In this document: positions 52,249 through 61,554 of the stretch, one piece after another
Numbering within the stretch: position 1 is the first letter of the stretch
Layout of the letters: every line of letters begins with the position of its first letter
Assembly: GCA_942491185.1 (NCBI GenBank)
Contig: CALOAB010000018.1
Coordinates: 62,001 to 126,000 of the forward strand
Length of the DNA: 64,000 nucleotides
DNA from: SLRI01 sp942491185
Lineage (GTDB): Bacteria > Pseudomonadota > Alphaproteobacteria > Geminicoccales > Geminicoccaceae
Direction of reading: 5' to 3'
Notes under the pieces: generated by a model
Seen by the model: only the letters and a program-made list of their open reading frames with translations
The model's database searches: none
Told to the model about the DNA's origin: nothing
Translations under genes and position numbers: made by a program

Positions 52249-52520
52249 TCCTTGCTGACGTCAATGTTCTCGTCGGCGCGCTACGTTCCGACAGCGTTCA
52301 TCACGAGGTCTGCCGGAATTTTCTGGAGGACTCGCTCGCCGGGCCACGTCGCTTCGGCGTGAGCCCGTTGCCATTGAGCGGGCTGGTGCGGATCGTCATC
52401 AACGCGCGGATCTTCAAGAGCGCTGATCGACCGGCCACGGCCCTCGCTTCTTGCACGAAGCTCCTGGAAGCACGCAACAGCGTGGCGGTGCAACCGGGCG
52501 GGGGACTGCTGCGCCGCTGA
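52245..52520 (+). CDS. VapC-type PIN-domain toxin, truncated
   Basis: A 91-residue PIN-domain protein; normal VapC is about 130-140. MILADVNVLVGALRSDSVHHEVC gives the first catalytic Asp (D5). FGVSPLPLSGLVRIVINARIF follows as usual. The frame then drifts to a non-homologous tail (SVAVQPGGGLLRR) and stops, so the last third with the later catalytic acidic residue is missing. It starts at the GTG overlapping the antitoxin stop. It is probably an inactive toxin held beside a still intact antitoxin. Confidence 0.78.
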   Translation: MILADVNVLVGALRSDSVHHEVCRNFLEDSLAGPRRFGVSPLPLSGLVRIVINARIFKSADRPATALASCTKLLEARNSVAVQPGGGLLRR

Positions 52521-52541
52521 GCGCCCGTTTGAGTGGTTGGA

Positions 52542-53523
52542 TCAACGGCGCCCGATCGCATCGGCGAGGACGCAGAGCAGCTCGAACATGATGTTGACGC
52601 CGACCCAGGCGGTCTGGCCGGAGGGGTCGAAGGGCGGACTCACCTCGACGAGATCGGCGCCGACCAGATTGAGGCCCTGCAAATGACGGACCATGCGCTG
52701 CGCTTGATGGGTGGTGAAGCCGCCGATCTCGGGCGTGCCGGTGCCGGGCGCCATGGATGGATCGATGCCGTCGATGTCGAAGCTGACATAGGTGGGCTGG
52801 TCGCCGACGATTGAGCGGGCCTCTGCCATGACGTCGTCGACGCCCCGGTCCATCAGCTCCTCGATCATCACGATCCGCACGCCGTTGGCCCTGCCCCACT
52901 CGACGTCGAGCCCGTCATAGGCCGTGCCGCGAATGCCAATCTGAACGATGCGGCGTCGGGTCGAGCAGGCCCTCCTCGCAGGCGCGGCGAAACGGCGTGC
53001 CGTGGGTGTAGCGATAGCCGCCGAAATAGGTGTCGTAGAGGTCGGTATGGGCGTCGAAATGGACCATGCCCAAAGGTGCCCTGCCCTTGGCGACGCCGCG
53101 CAGCACCGGCAGCGAGATCAAATGGTCGCCGCCCGCGGTCATTGGCATGATGCCGGCATCGCGCAGTCGGGTGAAGAAGTCAGTGACCTTCTCCAGCGTG
53201 TCCTCGAGGCTCGCCGGGTTGACCGGGCAGTCGCCGAGATCGGCGCAGCGCGCCTGGTGGAACGGTCGGATGCCGGTCGCCTGGTTGATCAGCCGGACCA
53301 TGGTCGAGAGGTCGCGCAGCTGCCGGGGACCGTGGCGCGGACCAGCGCGATTGGTGGTGCCGCCGTCCCAAGGCACGCCGATCAGGCCGATCTGCACGTC
53401 CTTGATGCGCGGATCGTCGAGATCGACCTCCGGCAGCCGCATGAAGCTCACCGGGCCGGCAAAGCGCGGCAGATCCATGCCGGAGCGCGGGATGAAGGCA
53501 TGCGGCGCATCTGTGGTGGTCAT
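52542..53523 (-). pseudogene. speB: Agmatinase (ureohydrolase), frameshifted
   Basis: The first part from the ATG at 53523 includes IGLIGVPWDGGTTNRAGPRHGPRQLR, TAGGDHLISLP (Mn-ligand His) and MVHFDAHTDLYDTYFGG. After LLDP the frame breaks. The second part (VQIGIRGTAYDGLDVEWGR upstream of SFDIDGIDPSMAPGTGTPEIGG) continues in another frame. A surplus base at 52956 explains it exactly; without it the enzyme is about 327 residues. Agmatinase makes putrescine and urea from agmatine. The gene may be a recent pseudogene or an assembly error. It runs toward the VapC toxin, whose truncated end is only 21 bases away. Confidence 0.82.
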
Positions 53524-53585
53524 GCGGGGTGTCTTCCTGGCGGCGGGGCGGCGGTGGGTGCTCAAGAGTCAGGCTTGGTGACTTG

Positions 53586-55859
53586 TCAGCTCGCGGCGCG
53601 GGTCGCCTGCGCGCAGGCCACCGCACTCATATTGATGATGCCACGGGTGGTCATCGAGGGCGTCATGATGTGTGCGGAACGATTCGGGCCGATCAGGATC
53701 GGGCCAATGGAGACAGCACTGGTGATCGTCTTGACCAGATTGTAGCCGATATTGGCGGCATCCAGCGACGGCATGATGAGAAGATTGGCCGGGCCGATCA
53801 GCCGTGACTGCGGCAGCAATCGATCGCGAATGACCGGGACGAGCGCGCTATCGGCATGCATCTCGCCATCGACCTCGAGGCCGGGCTCGGCCCTCATGAT
53901 CAGCTCGAGCGCGTCGCGCATCCGCTGGGCCGAGGGCGTGATGCGGCTGCCGAAGTCGCTCGCCGAGAGGAGCGCCACCTTGGGCTCGATGCCGAAGCTG
54001 CGCACGATCTCGGCAGCCGCCAGCGTGGTCGCCGCGATCTCCGCCGGGTCGGGCTCGTCGCTGACATTGGTGTCGCTGAAGAACAGCGGCCCCTGGTCGA
54101 GGACCAGCGCGTGCAGGGTCGAGGCCTCGTGCATACGCTCGTTGAGACCGATGACGTCGATGATATGCCTGAGATGGCCGGCAAAGGTGCCGACCGGCCC
54201 GGCGAGCAGTGCGTCCGCGTCGCCCTTGGCGAGCATGATCGTGCCGATCACCGTGCGGCGTGTGCGGACGATCTCGCTCGCCGCCCGCGGGCTGACGCCA
54301 TGGCGACACATCAACTCCTGATAGAACGCGACATAGTCGTTGTAGCGCGGATCGTCGTCGGGATCGGTGACCTCGAAATCGACGCCCGGGGTGAGGCGCA
54401 GACCCAAACGCTCGATCCGCCTCTCGATCACCTCGGGCCGGCCGATCAGGATGGGCCGCGCGACGCCCTCGTCGACCACGACCTGGACGGCGCGCAGCAC
54501 CGGCTCCTCCTCGCCGTCCGTGTAGACCAGCCGCTGCGGATGGCTCGCCGCCGTCTCGAACAGCGGCTTCATCAGGAACCCTGAGCGGATCACCCGCGCC
54601 GACAGCTTCTGCCGATAGGCACGAAGATCCGCGATCGGCCGCCTGGCGACGCCCGTTTCCATGGCGGCCTTGGCGACGGCGAGCGGCAACTCGACCACGA
54701 GGCGCGGGTCGAACGGCTTGGGAATCACGTAGTCGCGGCCGAAGGAGAGGCTGTCGCGGCCATAGATCGAGGCCACGGTGTCGGGCGTCGTGCTGCGCGC
54801 CAGGCTGGCCAGGCTGTCGACGCAGGCGAGCTGCATCGCCCTGTTGATGGTCGTGGCCCCGACATCCAGGGCACCTCTGAAGATGAAGGGGAAGCAGAGC
54901 ACGTTGTTGACCTGGTTCGGGTAGTCGCTCCGCCCGGTGGCGACGATGGCATCCGGGCGGGTCTCGCGCGCGAGCTCGGGATTGATCTCGGAGACCGGGT
55001 TGGCGAGCGCCAGGACAAGTGGGTCCGCCGCCATGGTCATCAGCATCTCCGGCTTGAGCACGTTGGGTGCCGAGAGCCCGAGGAAGATGTCGGCACCGAC
55101 AATGGCCTCGGCCAGCGTGCGCATCTGCGTCGGCTGGGCGTAGCGGGCCTTGTACGGGTCCATGCTGGCCGTCCGGCCCTCAAAGACCACGCCGTCGATG
55201 TCGGTGGCGATGATGTTCTCGCGCGGCAGGCCGAGTGCTACCAGGAGGTCGAGGCAGGCGAGCGCCGCGGCACCGGCCCCGCTGGTCACCAGCTTGCAGT
55301 CCGCGAGGTTTTTCTTCGCCAGCACCAGGCCGTTGGTGACCGCGGCACCGACGATGATCGCGGTGCCGTGCTGGTCGTCGTGGAAGACCGGGATCTTCAT
55401 CCGCGCCTGGAGCTGCTCCTCGACGATGAAGCAGTCGGGCGCCTTGATGTCCTCGAGATTGATGGCGCCGAAGGTGGGCTCGAGCGCCGCCACCACCTCG
55501 ACCAGCTTCAAGGGATCGGTCTCGGCCACCTCGATGTCGAAGGCGTCGATGCCGGCGAACTTCTTGAACAGCACGGCCTTGCCCTCCATCACCGGCTTGC
55601 CGGCGAGCGGGCCAATTGCGCCGAGGCCGAGAACAGCCGTGCCGTTGGAGACGACGGCAACGAGATTGCCCCTGGCGGTCAGCGTGTCGGCGGCATCCGG
55701 GTCAGCGACGATCGCCTGACACGCAATGGCGACGCCGGGCGAATAAGCGAGCGAGAGGTCGCGCTGGGTTGCCAGCGGCTTGGTCGCGACCACCTCCAGC
55801 TTGCCCGCTACCGGGAGCCGGTGGTAATCCAGCGCGTCGCGCTCGAGCGGGTCCGCCAT
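53586..55859 (-). CDS. maeB: NADP-dependent malic enzyme with phosphotransacetylase-like domain
   Basis: A 757-residue MaeB-type enzyme. Residues 1-430 are the malic domain: LSLAYSPGVAIACQAI, GNGTAVLGLGAIGPLAGKPVMEGKAVLFK (here with SNGTAVLGLG), the NAD(P) site TSGAGAAALACLDLLVALG, and VLCFPFIFRGALDVGATTIN. Residues from about 440 form the inactive PTA-like domain that senses acetyl-CoA. It decarboxylates malate to pyruvate, giving NADPH. It is divergent from lipB. A link to malate synthase G is metabolic only. Confidence 0.95.
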   Translation of the reverse strand: MADPLERDALDYHRLPVAGKLEVVATKPLATQRDLSLAYSPGVAIACQAIVADPDAADTLTARGNLVAVVSNGTAVLGLGAIGPLAGKPVMEGKAVLFKKFAGIDAFDIEVAETDPLKLVEVVAALEPTFGAINLEDIKAPDCFIVEEQLQARMKIPVFHDDQHGTAIIVGAAVTNGLVLAKKNLADCKLVTSGAGAAALACLDLLVALGLPRENIIATDIDGVVFEGRTASMDPYKARYAQPTQMRTLAEAIVGADIFLGLSAPNVLKPEMLMTMAADPLVLALANPVSEINPELARETRPDAIVATGRSDYPNQVNNVLCFPFIFRGALDVGATTINRAMQLACVDSLASLARSTTPDTVASIYGRDSLSFGRDYVIPKPFDPRLVVELPLAVAKAAMETGVARRPIADLRAYRQKLSARVIRSGFLMKPLFETAASHPQRLVYTDGEEEPVLRAVQVVVDEGVARPILIGRPEVIERRIERLGLRLTPGVDFEVTDPDDDPRYNDYVAFYQELMCRHGVSPRAASEIVRTRRTVIGTIMLAKGDADALLAGPVGTFAGHLRHIIDVIGLNERMHEASTLHALVLDQGPLFFSDTNVSDEPDPAEIAATTLAAAEIVRSFGIEPKVALLSASDFGSRITPSAQRMRDALELIMRAEPGLEVDGEMHADSALVPVIRDRLLPQSRLIGPANLLIMPSLDAANIGYNLVKTITSAVSIGPILIGPNRSAHIMTPSMTTRGIINMSAVACAQATRAAS

Positions 55860-55961
55860 CCCTGATCCTCTCCCTGATCCGATCCTTGCGACCGAAGCCA
55901 CCGCGGGAGCTGCGTGGGTGCAGCGAACACGGAAACGCCAGAAATCGAAAGCTGACGACGC

Positions 55962-56687
55962 ATGGCCGAGGTGATCGACGCTGGTAGCCAATTCGCCGCA
56001 GCACCGCAAGGCGACCCGCCGGCGACGGTGCCCGGGCTTGAGTGGCGCCGCTCGCACGGCCTCGTTGCTTATGATCGCGCCATTGCGACCATGGAGGCCC
56101 GGGTCGCAGAGCTGGGCCAGGGCCATGGCGACGAGCTGGTCTGGCTGCTCGAGCACCCGCCTCTGCTCACGGCCGGCACCAGTGCGTCGACCGGCGACCT
56201 GCTCGAGCCCGAGCGGTTCCCGGTGCACCAGACCGGCCGCGGCGGCAAGCTCACCTATCACGGCCCCGGCCAGCGCGTCGTCTATGCCGTCCTCGACCTC
56301 AAGCGGCGGCGGCAGGATCTGCGCTGGTACGTCCAGAGCCTCGAGGAGTGGGTGATCCGGACGATCGCCGCGTTCGGCGTCAAGGGTGAGCGCCGCTCTG
56401 GTCGGGTCGGCATCTGGGTGGCCGCCCCCGACGGCAGCGAGCGCAAGATCGGCGCCATCGGTGTCAGGGTCCGGCGCTGGGTCGCCTATCACGGCATTGC
56501 GATCAACGTGGCGCCCGAGCTGGACCATTTCGCGGCGATCGTGCCCTGCGGCATCGCCGAGTTCGGCGTCACGTCGCTGGCGGCGCTGGGTGTGCAGGCC
56601 AGCCTCGACGATGTCGATCGTGAGCTGGAGCGCCATTATCATGAGCTGCTGGCGCCTCGGCGTGGGCTGCTCGCACCCCGGCGCTGA
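55962..56687 (+). CDS. lipB: Octanoyltransferase LipB
   Basis: A 241-residue enzyme that moves octanoyl groups from ACP to lipoyl domains. Motifs: WRRSHGLVAYDRAIATME, WLLEHPPLLTAGTS, GRGGKLTYHGPGQ, and the catalytic Lys/Cys pair in KIGAIGVRVRRWVAYHG and VPCGIAEFGVTSL. The C-terminus repeats LLAPRRG LLAPRR, a tandem duplication of seven or so codons with no apparent cost. It is divergent from maeB, with a 102-base gap. Confidence 0.95.
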   Translation: MAEVIDAGSQFAAAPQGDPPATVPGLEWRRSHGLVAYDRAIATMEARVAELGQGHGDELVWLLEHPPLLTAGTSASTGDLLEPERFPVHQTGRGGKLTYHGPGQRVVYAVLDLKRRRQDLRWYVQSLEEWVIRTIAAFGVKGERRSGRVGIWVAAPDGSERKIGAIGVRVRRWVAYHGIAINVAPELDHFAAIVPCGIAEFGVTSLAALGVQASLDDVDRELERHYHELLAPRRGLLAPRR

Positions 56688-56764
56688 CGCCGGGCAGCGA
56701 GCGGTTGGCAGCACGGTGCTTGCGGTACTGGCCTGTCGCGCTAGGTTCGGACTACCTTTGTCTG

Positions 56765-57319
56765 ATGGATATACGAATGACCGTGCGTTTGATTGCTTTG
56801 CCGTTCGCGGCGCTCCTGGCCGGCCTGGGCACGGGCGGAGAAGCGCAGGCGGCGTGCACGTCGTTTCCGCAGCCCGGCGTCGAGTGGCGGCGCTGCCTGC
56901 ATGACGGAGCCGATTTCGGCGGTGCCGACGTGAGCGGCGGCGATCTCCGCGACACCTCGTTCAGGCGTGCCAACTTCGACGGTGCGGTCCTGGCCGACAT
57001 CCGCGCGCGCCGCGCGCATTTCACCTCGGCGTCGCTGGTGGGCGCCGATTTCGCCGGTGCCGATCTGACGCTCGTCGAGTTCACCAATGCGGACCTCACC
57101 GATGCGTCGCTGAAGGGCGCCACGCTCAGGCGCACGAGCTTCATCAACGCGACACTGCGCGGCGCCGATTTCACCGGGGCCGAGCCGTTGGAAGCCGATT
57201 TCGCGCGCGCCGACTTCTCCGGCGCCACCTGGATCGACGGGACCACGATCTGTGCCGAAGGCTCGATCGGCATCTGCCGCCCGGCCCGGCCCGATCAGGC
57301 CAGCGACATCAGCAACTGA
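56765..57319 (+). CDS. Exported pentapeptide-repeat protein
   Basis: A 184-residue protein. A signal peptide (LIALPFAALLAGLG...GGEAQAA) is followed by two cysteines (C31, C44 region) and about 17 pentapeptide repeats of A(D/N)(L/F)xx type: GADFGGADVSGGDLRDTSF, ANFDGAVLADI, ADLTLVEFTNADLTDASL. These fold into a right-handed beta-helix. A second Cys pair (TTICAEGSIGIC) closes the tail. The role is unknown. It ends one base from the end of the convergent AhpD-like gene. A second ATG (56777) is an alternative start. Confidence 0.82.
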   Translation: MDIRMTVRLIALPFAALLAGLGTGGEAQAACTSFPQPGVEWRRCLHDGADFGGADVSGGDLRDTSFRRANFDGAVLADIRARRAHFTSASLVGADFAGADLTLVEFTNADLTDASLKGATLRRTSFINATLRGADFTGAEPLEADFARADFSGATWIDGTTICAEGSIGICRPARPDQASDISN

Positions 57320-57320
57320 G

Positions 57321-57716
57321 CTACCGCTCGTCCTCGAACGCCGGGTCAACGGGCACGCGCAACGCATTGGCGAGGCGGTTGGTTTCGTTCGCCATGCCGA
57401 CGATGGCGAGCAGCTCGCCCAACATCTCCTCGGTCATGCCCTTGGCCTCGGCCGCCTTGCCGTGGCTGGCGATGCAGTAGTCGCAGCCATTGCTGGCGCT
57501 GATCGCCAGATAGACGAGCTCCTTGGTCAAGGGGTCGAGCGCACCTGGCGCCATCACCTCCTTGAGGCTTTCCCAGGTGCGCTTGAGGGTTGGCGGGTGG
57601 ACGGCGAGCGCCTTCCAGAAATTGTTGACGTCGGCGACGTTGCGGGTGGCCTTGATGTCGTCAAAGACCGCGCGGGCCTCGGGCGAGGCTTCGGCGTACT
57701 CGATCAGTCGGCTCAT
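57321..57716 (-). CDS. AhpD-like carboxymuconolactone decarboxylase-family protein
   Basis: 131 residues, from the ATG at 57716 with GAGGAGAG before it. The redox centre CDYCIASHGKAAEAKG (Cys78, Cys81, His85) is the AhpD/CMD peroxidase-disulfide reductase motif. DPLTKELVYLAISASNG is the usual preceding helix. It probably acts in peroxide defence or as an uncharacterised CMD enzyme. It stands alone, with no ahpC nearby. Confidence 0.88.
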   Translation of the reverse strand: MSRLIEYAEASPEARAVFDDIKATRNVADVNNFWKALAVHPPTLKRTWESLKEVMAPGALDPLTKELVYLAISASNGCDYCIASHGKAAEAKGMTEEMLGELLAIVGMANETNRLANALRVPVDPAFEDER

Positions 57717-57862
57717 CGCTTGCTCTCCTCGAAGTAGACCACGCATCGACGTGTTGATGCAGGCACCCAGCCGCTTGACAGCATGGGCGCAGGCGGGACA
57801 GTACAGCCGCGAACAAACGAACGGCATCCGAACAGATGATGCCGCTTACAGGGAGTTGCCTC

Positions 57863-58816
57863 ATGTTGCGTCACAGCCGTCGTCTGCTGCTCGCCTCCGC
57901 TTTGGCCCTCGGTCTCGCCGTGCCCACTGGCTTTGCCAGGGCCCAGGACATGAGCGTCCTGACCTCCGTGCCGAGCCTCGGCTTTCCGTTCTTTGTCCAC
58001 ATGATGAACGAGCTCCAGTCCGAGGCCGAAGCGCTTGGCGTCACCGCCGTCGAGTCTGATGGCCAGAACAGCACGCCCAAGCAGACCGCCGATGTCGAGG
58101 CCGCCGTCATCCAGGGCCTGAACGGCATCGTGATCAGCCCGTCCGACGTCAACGCCATGGCCCCGGCCATCGCGACCGCGATCGAGAACGGCCTGCCGGT
58201 CGTCACCATCGACCGCCGGGTCGACGGAGTCGACGGCATCCTGGCCCATGTGGGTGCCGACAACGTCAAGGGCGGCGAAGCCCAGGGCGAGTGGATCAAG
58301 GCCAACTATCCCGATGGTGCCCGGATCGTGAACCTGCAGGGCCAGCCCGGCGCCTCGCCGGCGATCGACCGCAACCAGGGTGTCCACAACGCGCTCGACG
58401 GCGACGACTCTTATGAGTTCATCGTCGAGCAGACGGCGAACTTCGCCCGCGACCAGGGCCTGGCCGTCACCGAGAGCATCCTCGCCGGGCTCGACAGCCC
58501 GCCCGACGTGATCGTCGCCGCCAATGACGACATGGCATTGGGCGCGGTCGAGGCCGTTCGCGCGCAAGGCCTCGAGGACCAGATCGCGATCCTCGGCTTC
58601 GACGCCCTGCCCGAGGCGCTGGCCGCCGTCCGCGACGGGGTCCTCGCCGGCACGGTCGAGCAGTTCCCCGGTGGGCAGAGCCGCCAGGCGATGCAGATCA
58701 TGGTCGAGTACTTGAAGAACGAGACGGCGCCGGAGAGCGACGTCGTGCTGCTCACGCCCATCATCATCACCGCCGACAATATCGACGAGGCCGAGCGGCT
58801 CGGCGAGCTGAACTGA
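57863..58816 (+). CDS. Sugar-type ABC transporter substrate-binding protein
   Basis: A 317-residue periplasmic binding protein of the ribose/galactose cluster. The start ATG 57863 has GGGAG before it, and a signal peptide ends at FARAQD. VTAVESDGQNSTPKQTADVEAAVIQGLNGIVISPSD, VVTIDRRVDG, AHVGADNVKGGEAQGEW and VIVAANDDMALGAVEAV are the family blocks. The ligand is likely a monosaccharide, polyol or autoinducer; it cannot be named. It heads a three-gene operon with the ATPase and permease. Confidence 0.88.
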   Translation: MLRHSRRLLLASALALGLAVPTGFARAQDMSVLTSVPSLGFPFFVHMMNELQSEAEALGVTAVESDGQNSTPKQTADVEAAVIQGLNGIVISPSDVNAMAPAIATAIENGLPVVTIDRRVDGVDGILAHVGADNVKGGEAQGEWIKANYPDGARIVNLQGQPGASPAIDRNQGVHNALDGDDSYEFIVEQTANFARDQGLAVTESILAGLDSPPDVIVAANDDMALGAVEAVRAQGLEDQIAILGFDALPEALAAVRDGVLAGTVEQFPGGQSRQAMQIMVEYLKNETAPESDVVLLTPIIITADNIDEAERLGELN

Positions 58817-58844
58817 GCGGCGATCTCTAGCGATTGACGTCGAG

Positions 58845-60449
58845 ATGGTGAGCGGCGCGTCCGAATCTTCGTCGGCCACGGGCGCGCCGCCACTGCTGCG
58901 GATGACCGGGATCAGCAAGTCCTTTCCCGGCGTCAAGGCGGTGGACAATGTGGATTTCGTGGTCGGCCGCGGCGAGGTGCACGCACTGCTCGGCGAGAAT
59001 GGTGCTGGCAAGTCGACGCTGTTGAAGATCCTGGCCGGCGCGCAGCCGCCGGATAGCGGGTCGATCGAGCTGGAGGGGGAGCGGGTCGAGCTGGAGAGCC
59101 CGCTCGATGCGCAAGAGCGTGGCATCGTCACGATCTACCAGGAATTCAACCTGATCCCGTCGCTGACCGTGGCCGAGAACGTGTTCATCGGCCGCGAGCC
59201 CCTGCGCATCGGCAAGGGCGAGTGGGGCATCGTCGACTGGCCGCGGATGCGCCGCGAGACCCGGGGCATCACCGAGCGGGTCGGCCTCGATCTCAACCCC
59301 GACCGGCTGGTGGCCGACCTCTCGGTCGCCGAGCAGCAGATGGTGGAGATCGCCAAGGCGCTGGCCGTGTCGTCCAAGCTGATCATCATGGACGAGCCGA
59401 CCTCGGCCCTGGCCGAGAGCGAGGTGGCGAAGCTCTTCCAGATCTGCCGGGACCTCAAGGACCAGGGCATCGGCATCGTCTTCGTCAGCCACCGGCTCGA
59501 CGAGGTGAAGCGGCTCTGCGACCGGCTGACCGTGCTCCGGGACGGCCAGCTGGTGGGCTCGGCCGAAGTTGCCGAGACCTCGATCGACGACATCATCAAG
59601 ATGATGGTCGGCCGCGAGGTCGATCAATTGTTCAAGCGGCGTGGCACGCACCAGACCGGCGAGCCGGCGCTGAGCGTCGAGAACCTCTCGGCCGAGGGCG
59701 ATCCGAGCGACCCATCAGCGACGCGGTTGCACGACATTTCGCTCAGCGTGTCGCATGGCGAGATCGTGGGCCTTGCCGGCCTGGTCGGCGCCGGCCGCAC
59801 CGAGCTGGCCCGCGCCATCTTCGGCGCCGATCCGATCATCCGCGGCCGGGTGCTGGTCGATGGCAGCGAGATCGACCGCAGCACGCCGCAAGGGGCGATC
59901 GCCGCGGGCATCGGCCTCGTGCCCGAGGACCGCAAGCAGCAAGCGCTCTTCCTGGCGCTCGCCGTTCGCCTCAATCTCTCGATTGCCGCGCTCGGCCGAT
60001 TGACCAGCAAGCTCGGCTTCGTCGACGAGCGCGCCGAGACCGTGCTGGTCGATGAGTATCAAAAGCGGCTCAACATCCGCATGCCCGGCCCGCAAGTGGC
60101 GGTCGGCAATCTCTCGGGCGGCAACCAGCAGAAGGTGGTGCTCGCCCGCTGGCTCGCCTTGCAGCCCAAGGTGCTGATCGTCGACGAGCCGACCCGGGGC
60201 ATCGACGTCGCCGCCAAGGCGGAGGTGCATCAGCTGCTGTTCGAGCTGGCCGCGACCGGCATCGCCATCCTCGCCATCTCGTCGGAGCTGTCGGAGGTCA
60301 TGACCTTGAGTGATCGAATCTTGACCATGCGCGAGGGGCGGCTCACCGGCGATGTGCCCATCGCCGAGGCCAGCGAGGAGCGGTTGATGCAGCTGATGAC
60401 GATGGGCCGAATTCAGGAAACGGCCGGGGCGGGCATCGGGCATGGCTGA
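58845..60449 (+). CDS. Sugar-type ABC transporter ATP-binding protein (RbsA-like)
   Basis: A 534-residue protein with two ATPase halves. The first has Walker A GENGAGKSTL, signature LSVAEQQMVEIAKAL and Walker B IIMDEPTSAL; the second has GLVGAGRTELA, LSGGNQQKVVLARWL and VLIVDEPTRGIDV. The second Walker A is degenerate (GAGRT), as is normal for the RbsA/MglA class. It overlaps the permease gene by eight bases and follows the receptor after 28 bases. Confidence 0.93.
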   Translation: MVSGASESSSATGAPPLLRMTGISKSFPGVKAVDNVDFVVGRGEVHALLGENGAGKSTLLKILAGAQPPDSGSIELEGERVELESPLDAQERGIVTIYQEFNLIPSLTVAENVFIGREPLRIGKGEWGIVDWPRMRRETRGITERVGLDLNPDRLVADLSVAEQQMVEIAKALAVSSKLIIMDEPTSALAESEVAKLFQICRDLKDQGIGIVFVSHRLDEVKRLCDRLTVLRDGQLVGSAEVAETSIDDIIKMMVGREVDQLFKRRGTHQTGEPALSVENLSAEGDPSDPSATRLHDISLSVSHGEIVGLAGLVGAGRTELARAIFGADPIIRGRVLVDGSEIDRSTPQGAIAAGIGLVPEDRKQQALFLALAVRLNLSIAALGRLTSKLGFVDERAETVLVDEYQKRLNIRMPGPQVAVGNLSGGNQQKVVLARWLALQPKVLIVDEPTRGIDVAAKAEVHQLLFELAATGIAILAISSELSEVMTLSDRILTMREGRLTGDVPIAEASEERLMQLMTMGRIQETAGAGIGHG

Positions 60450-61461
60450 GCGCCGCGCCCAGGAATCGCGTGATGTCGACGTCTTCGGCCTGCTCGCCCG
60501 CTTCGCGCCGCTGATCTTCCTCCTCGTGTTGATGGCCGTCTTCGCCATCCTCGAGCCGCGCTTCTTGAGCCCGCTCAACCTGTTCAACGTCATGCGCCAG
60601 GTGTCGATCTTCGGCCTCCTGGCGATCGGCATGACCTTCGTCATCCTGACCCGCGGCATCGATCTCTCCGTCGGCTCGCTGATCGCCCTCACCGGCCTGG
60701 TCGGTGCTGCCGTCGCCAAGGGCGGCTTCGAGAGCCGCTTCGCCGTCGGCACCGCCGCCGAGGCCGCGGGCTATGGCTGGCCCCTGGCGTTGCTGGCTGC
60801 AATCGCCGTCGGCATGGCCTGCGGCTTCCTCCAGGGCATCGCCATCACCAAGCTCAAGGTGCCGCCCTTCGTCGTGACGCTGGGCGGCATGTCGGCGTTT
60901 CGCGGTGCCGCCCTCCTGTTCGCCGGCGGCGGGCCGATCTCCGGCTTCGACGAGGGCTATCGCTGGTGGGGCCAGGGCTATATCGGCCAGGTGCCGGTGC
61001 CGGTGATCATCTTCGCGGTGGCAGCGATCGTCGCCTGGGTGGTGCTCCGCTACACCCGCTTCGGGCGCAACGTCTACGCGGTCGGCGGCAACCCCGAGGC
61101 GGCCAGGCTCTCCGGCCTCAACGTCGATCGGATCACGCTCTCGGTCTACGTCATCATCGGCTTCATGGCCGGGCTCGGCGGCTTCGTCCTCTCGGCCCGG
61201 CTCAACTCGGCCGAGGCCGTGGCCGGGCTGACTTATGAGCTCACCGTCATCGCCGGGGTGGTGATCGGCGGCACCTCGCTCTTCGGCGGGGTCGGCACGA
61301 TCTTCGGCACGGTGATCGGCACCATGCTGATCGGCGTGCTCTTGAACGGCCTCGTGCTCAACAATGTCAGCTCCTACGTCCAGCAGATCATCATCGGCGT
61401 GATCATCGTGCTGGCCGTCGCCTTCGACACGTTTGCCAAATCGAAGCGCAAGCGGGCTTGA
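60442..61461 (+). CDS. Sugar-type ABC transporter permease (RbsC-like)
   Basis: A 339-residue inner membrane permease of the BPD_transp_2 family with about ten helices. Conserved parts are NVMRQVSIFGLLAIGMTFVILTRGIDLSVGSL, VTLGGMSAFRGAALL, VYAVGGNPEAARLSGLNV and SLFGGVGTIFGTVIGTMLIGVLLNGLVL. It pairs with the RbsA-like ATPase and the receptor. It is the last gene of the operon. Confidence 0.93.
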   Translation: MAERRAQESRDVDVFGLLARFAPLIFLLVLMAVFAILEPRFLSPLNLFNVMRQVSIFGLLAIGMTFVILTRGIDLSVGSLIALTGLVGAAVAKGGFESRFAVGTAAEAAGYGWPLALLAAIAVGMACGFLQGIAITKLKVPPFVVTLGGMSAFRGAALLFAGGGPISGFDEGYRWWGQGYIGQVPVPVIIFAVAAIVAWVVLRYTRFGRNVYAVGGNPEAARLSGLNVDRITLSVYVIIGFMAGLGGFVLSARLNSAEAVAGLTYELTVIAGVVIGGTSLFGGVGTIFGTVIGTMLIGVLLNGLVLNNVSSYVQQIIIGVIIVLAVAFDTFAKSKRKRA

Positions 61462-61554
61462 GCCGCCGGTGGGTGACCGCCGTTCTTGATTATGGTATTC
61501 TCAACCTTCGATTGATTTTTGCACGTCGCATTCATCCATTGAAGGAGGAGAGCC

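Noticed and set aside
52542..53565. Two separate half-length ureohydrolase genes
   Set aside because: The halves join perfectly into one agmatinase after removing a single base, so one broken gene is simpler.
53586..56714. Reading the malic enzyme as a 1042-residue protein
   Set aside because: The extra N-terminal part is antisense to lipB. The enzyme family starts at MADPLERDALDYHR, i.e. the ATG at 55859.
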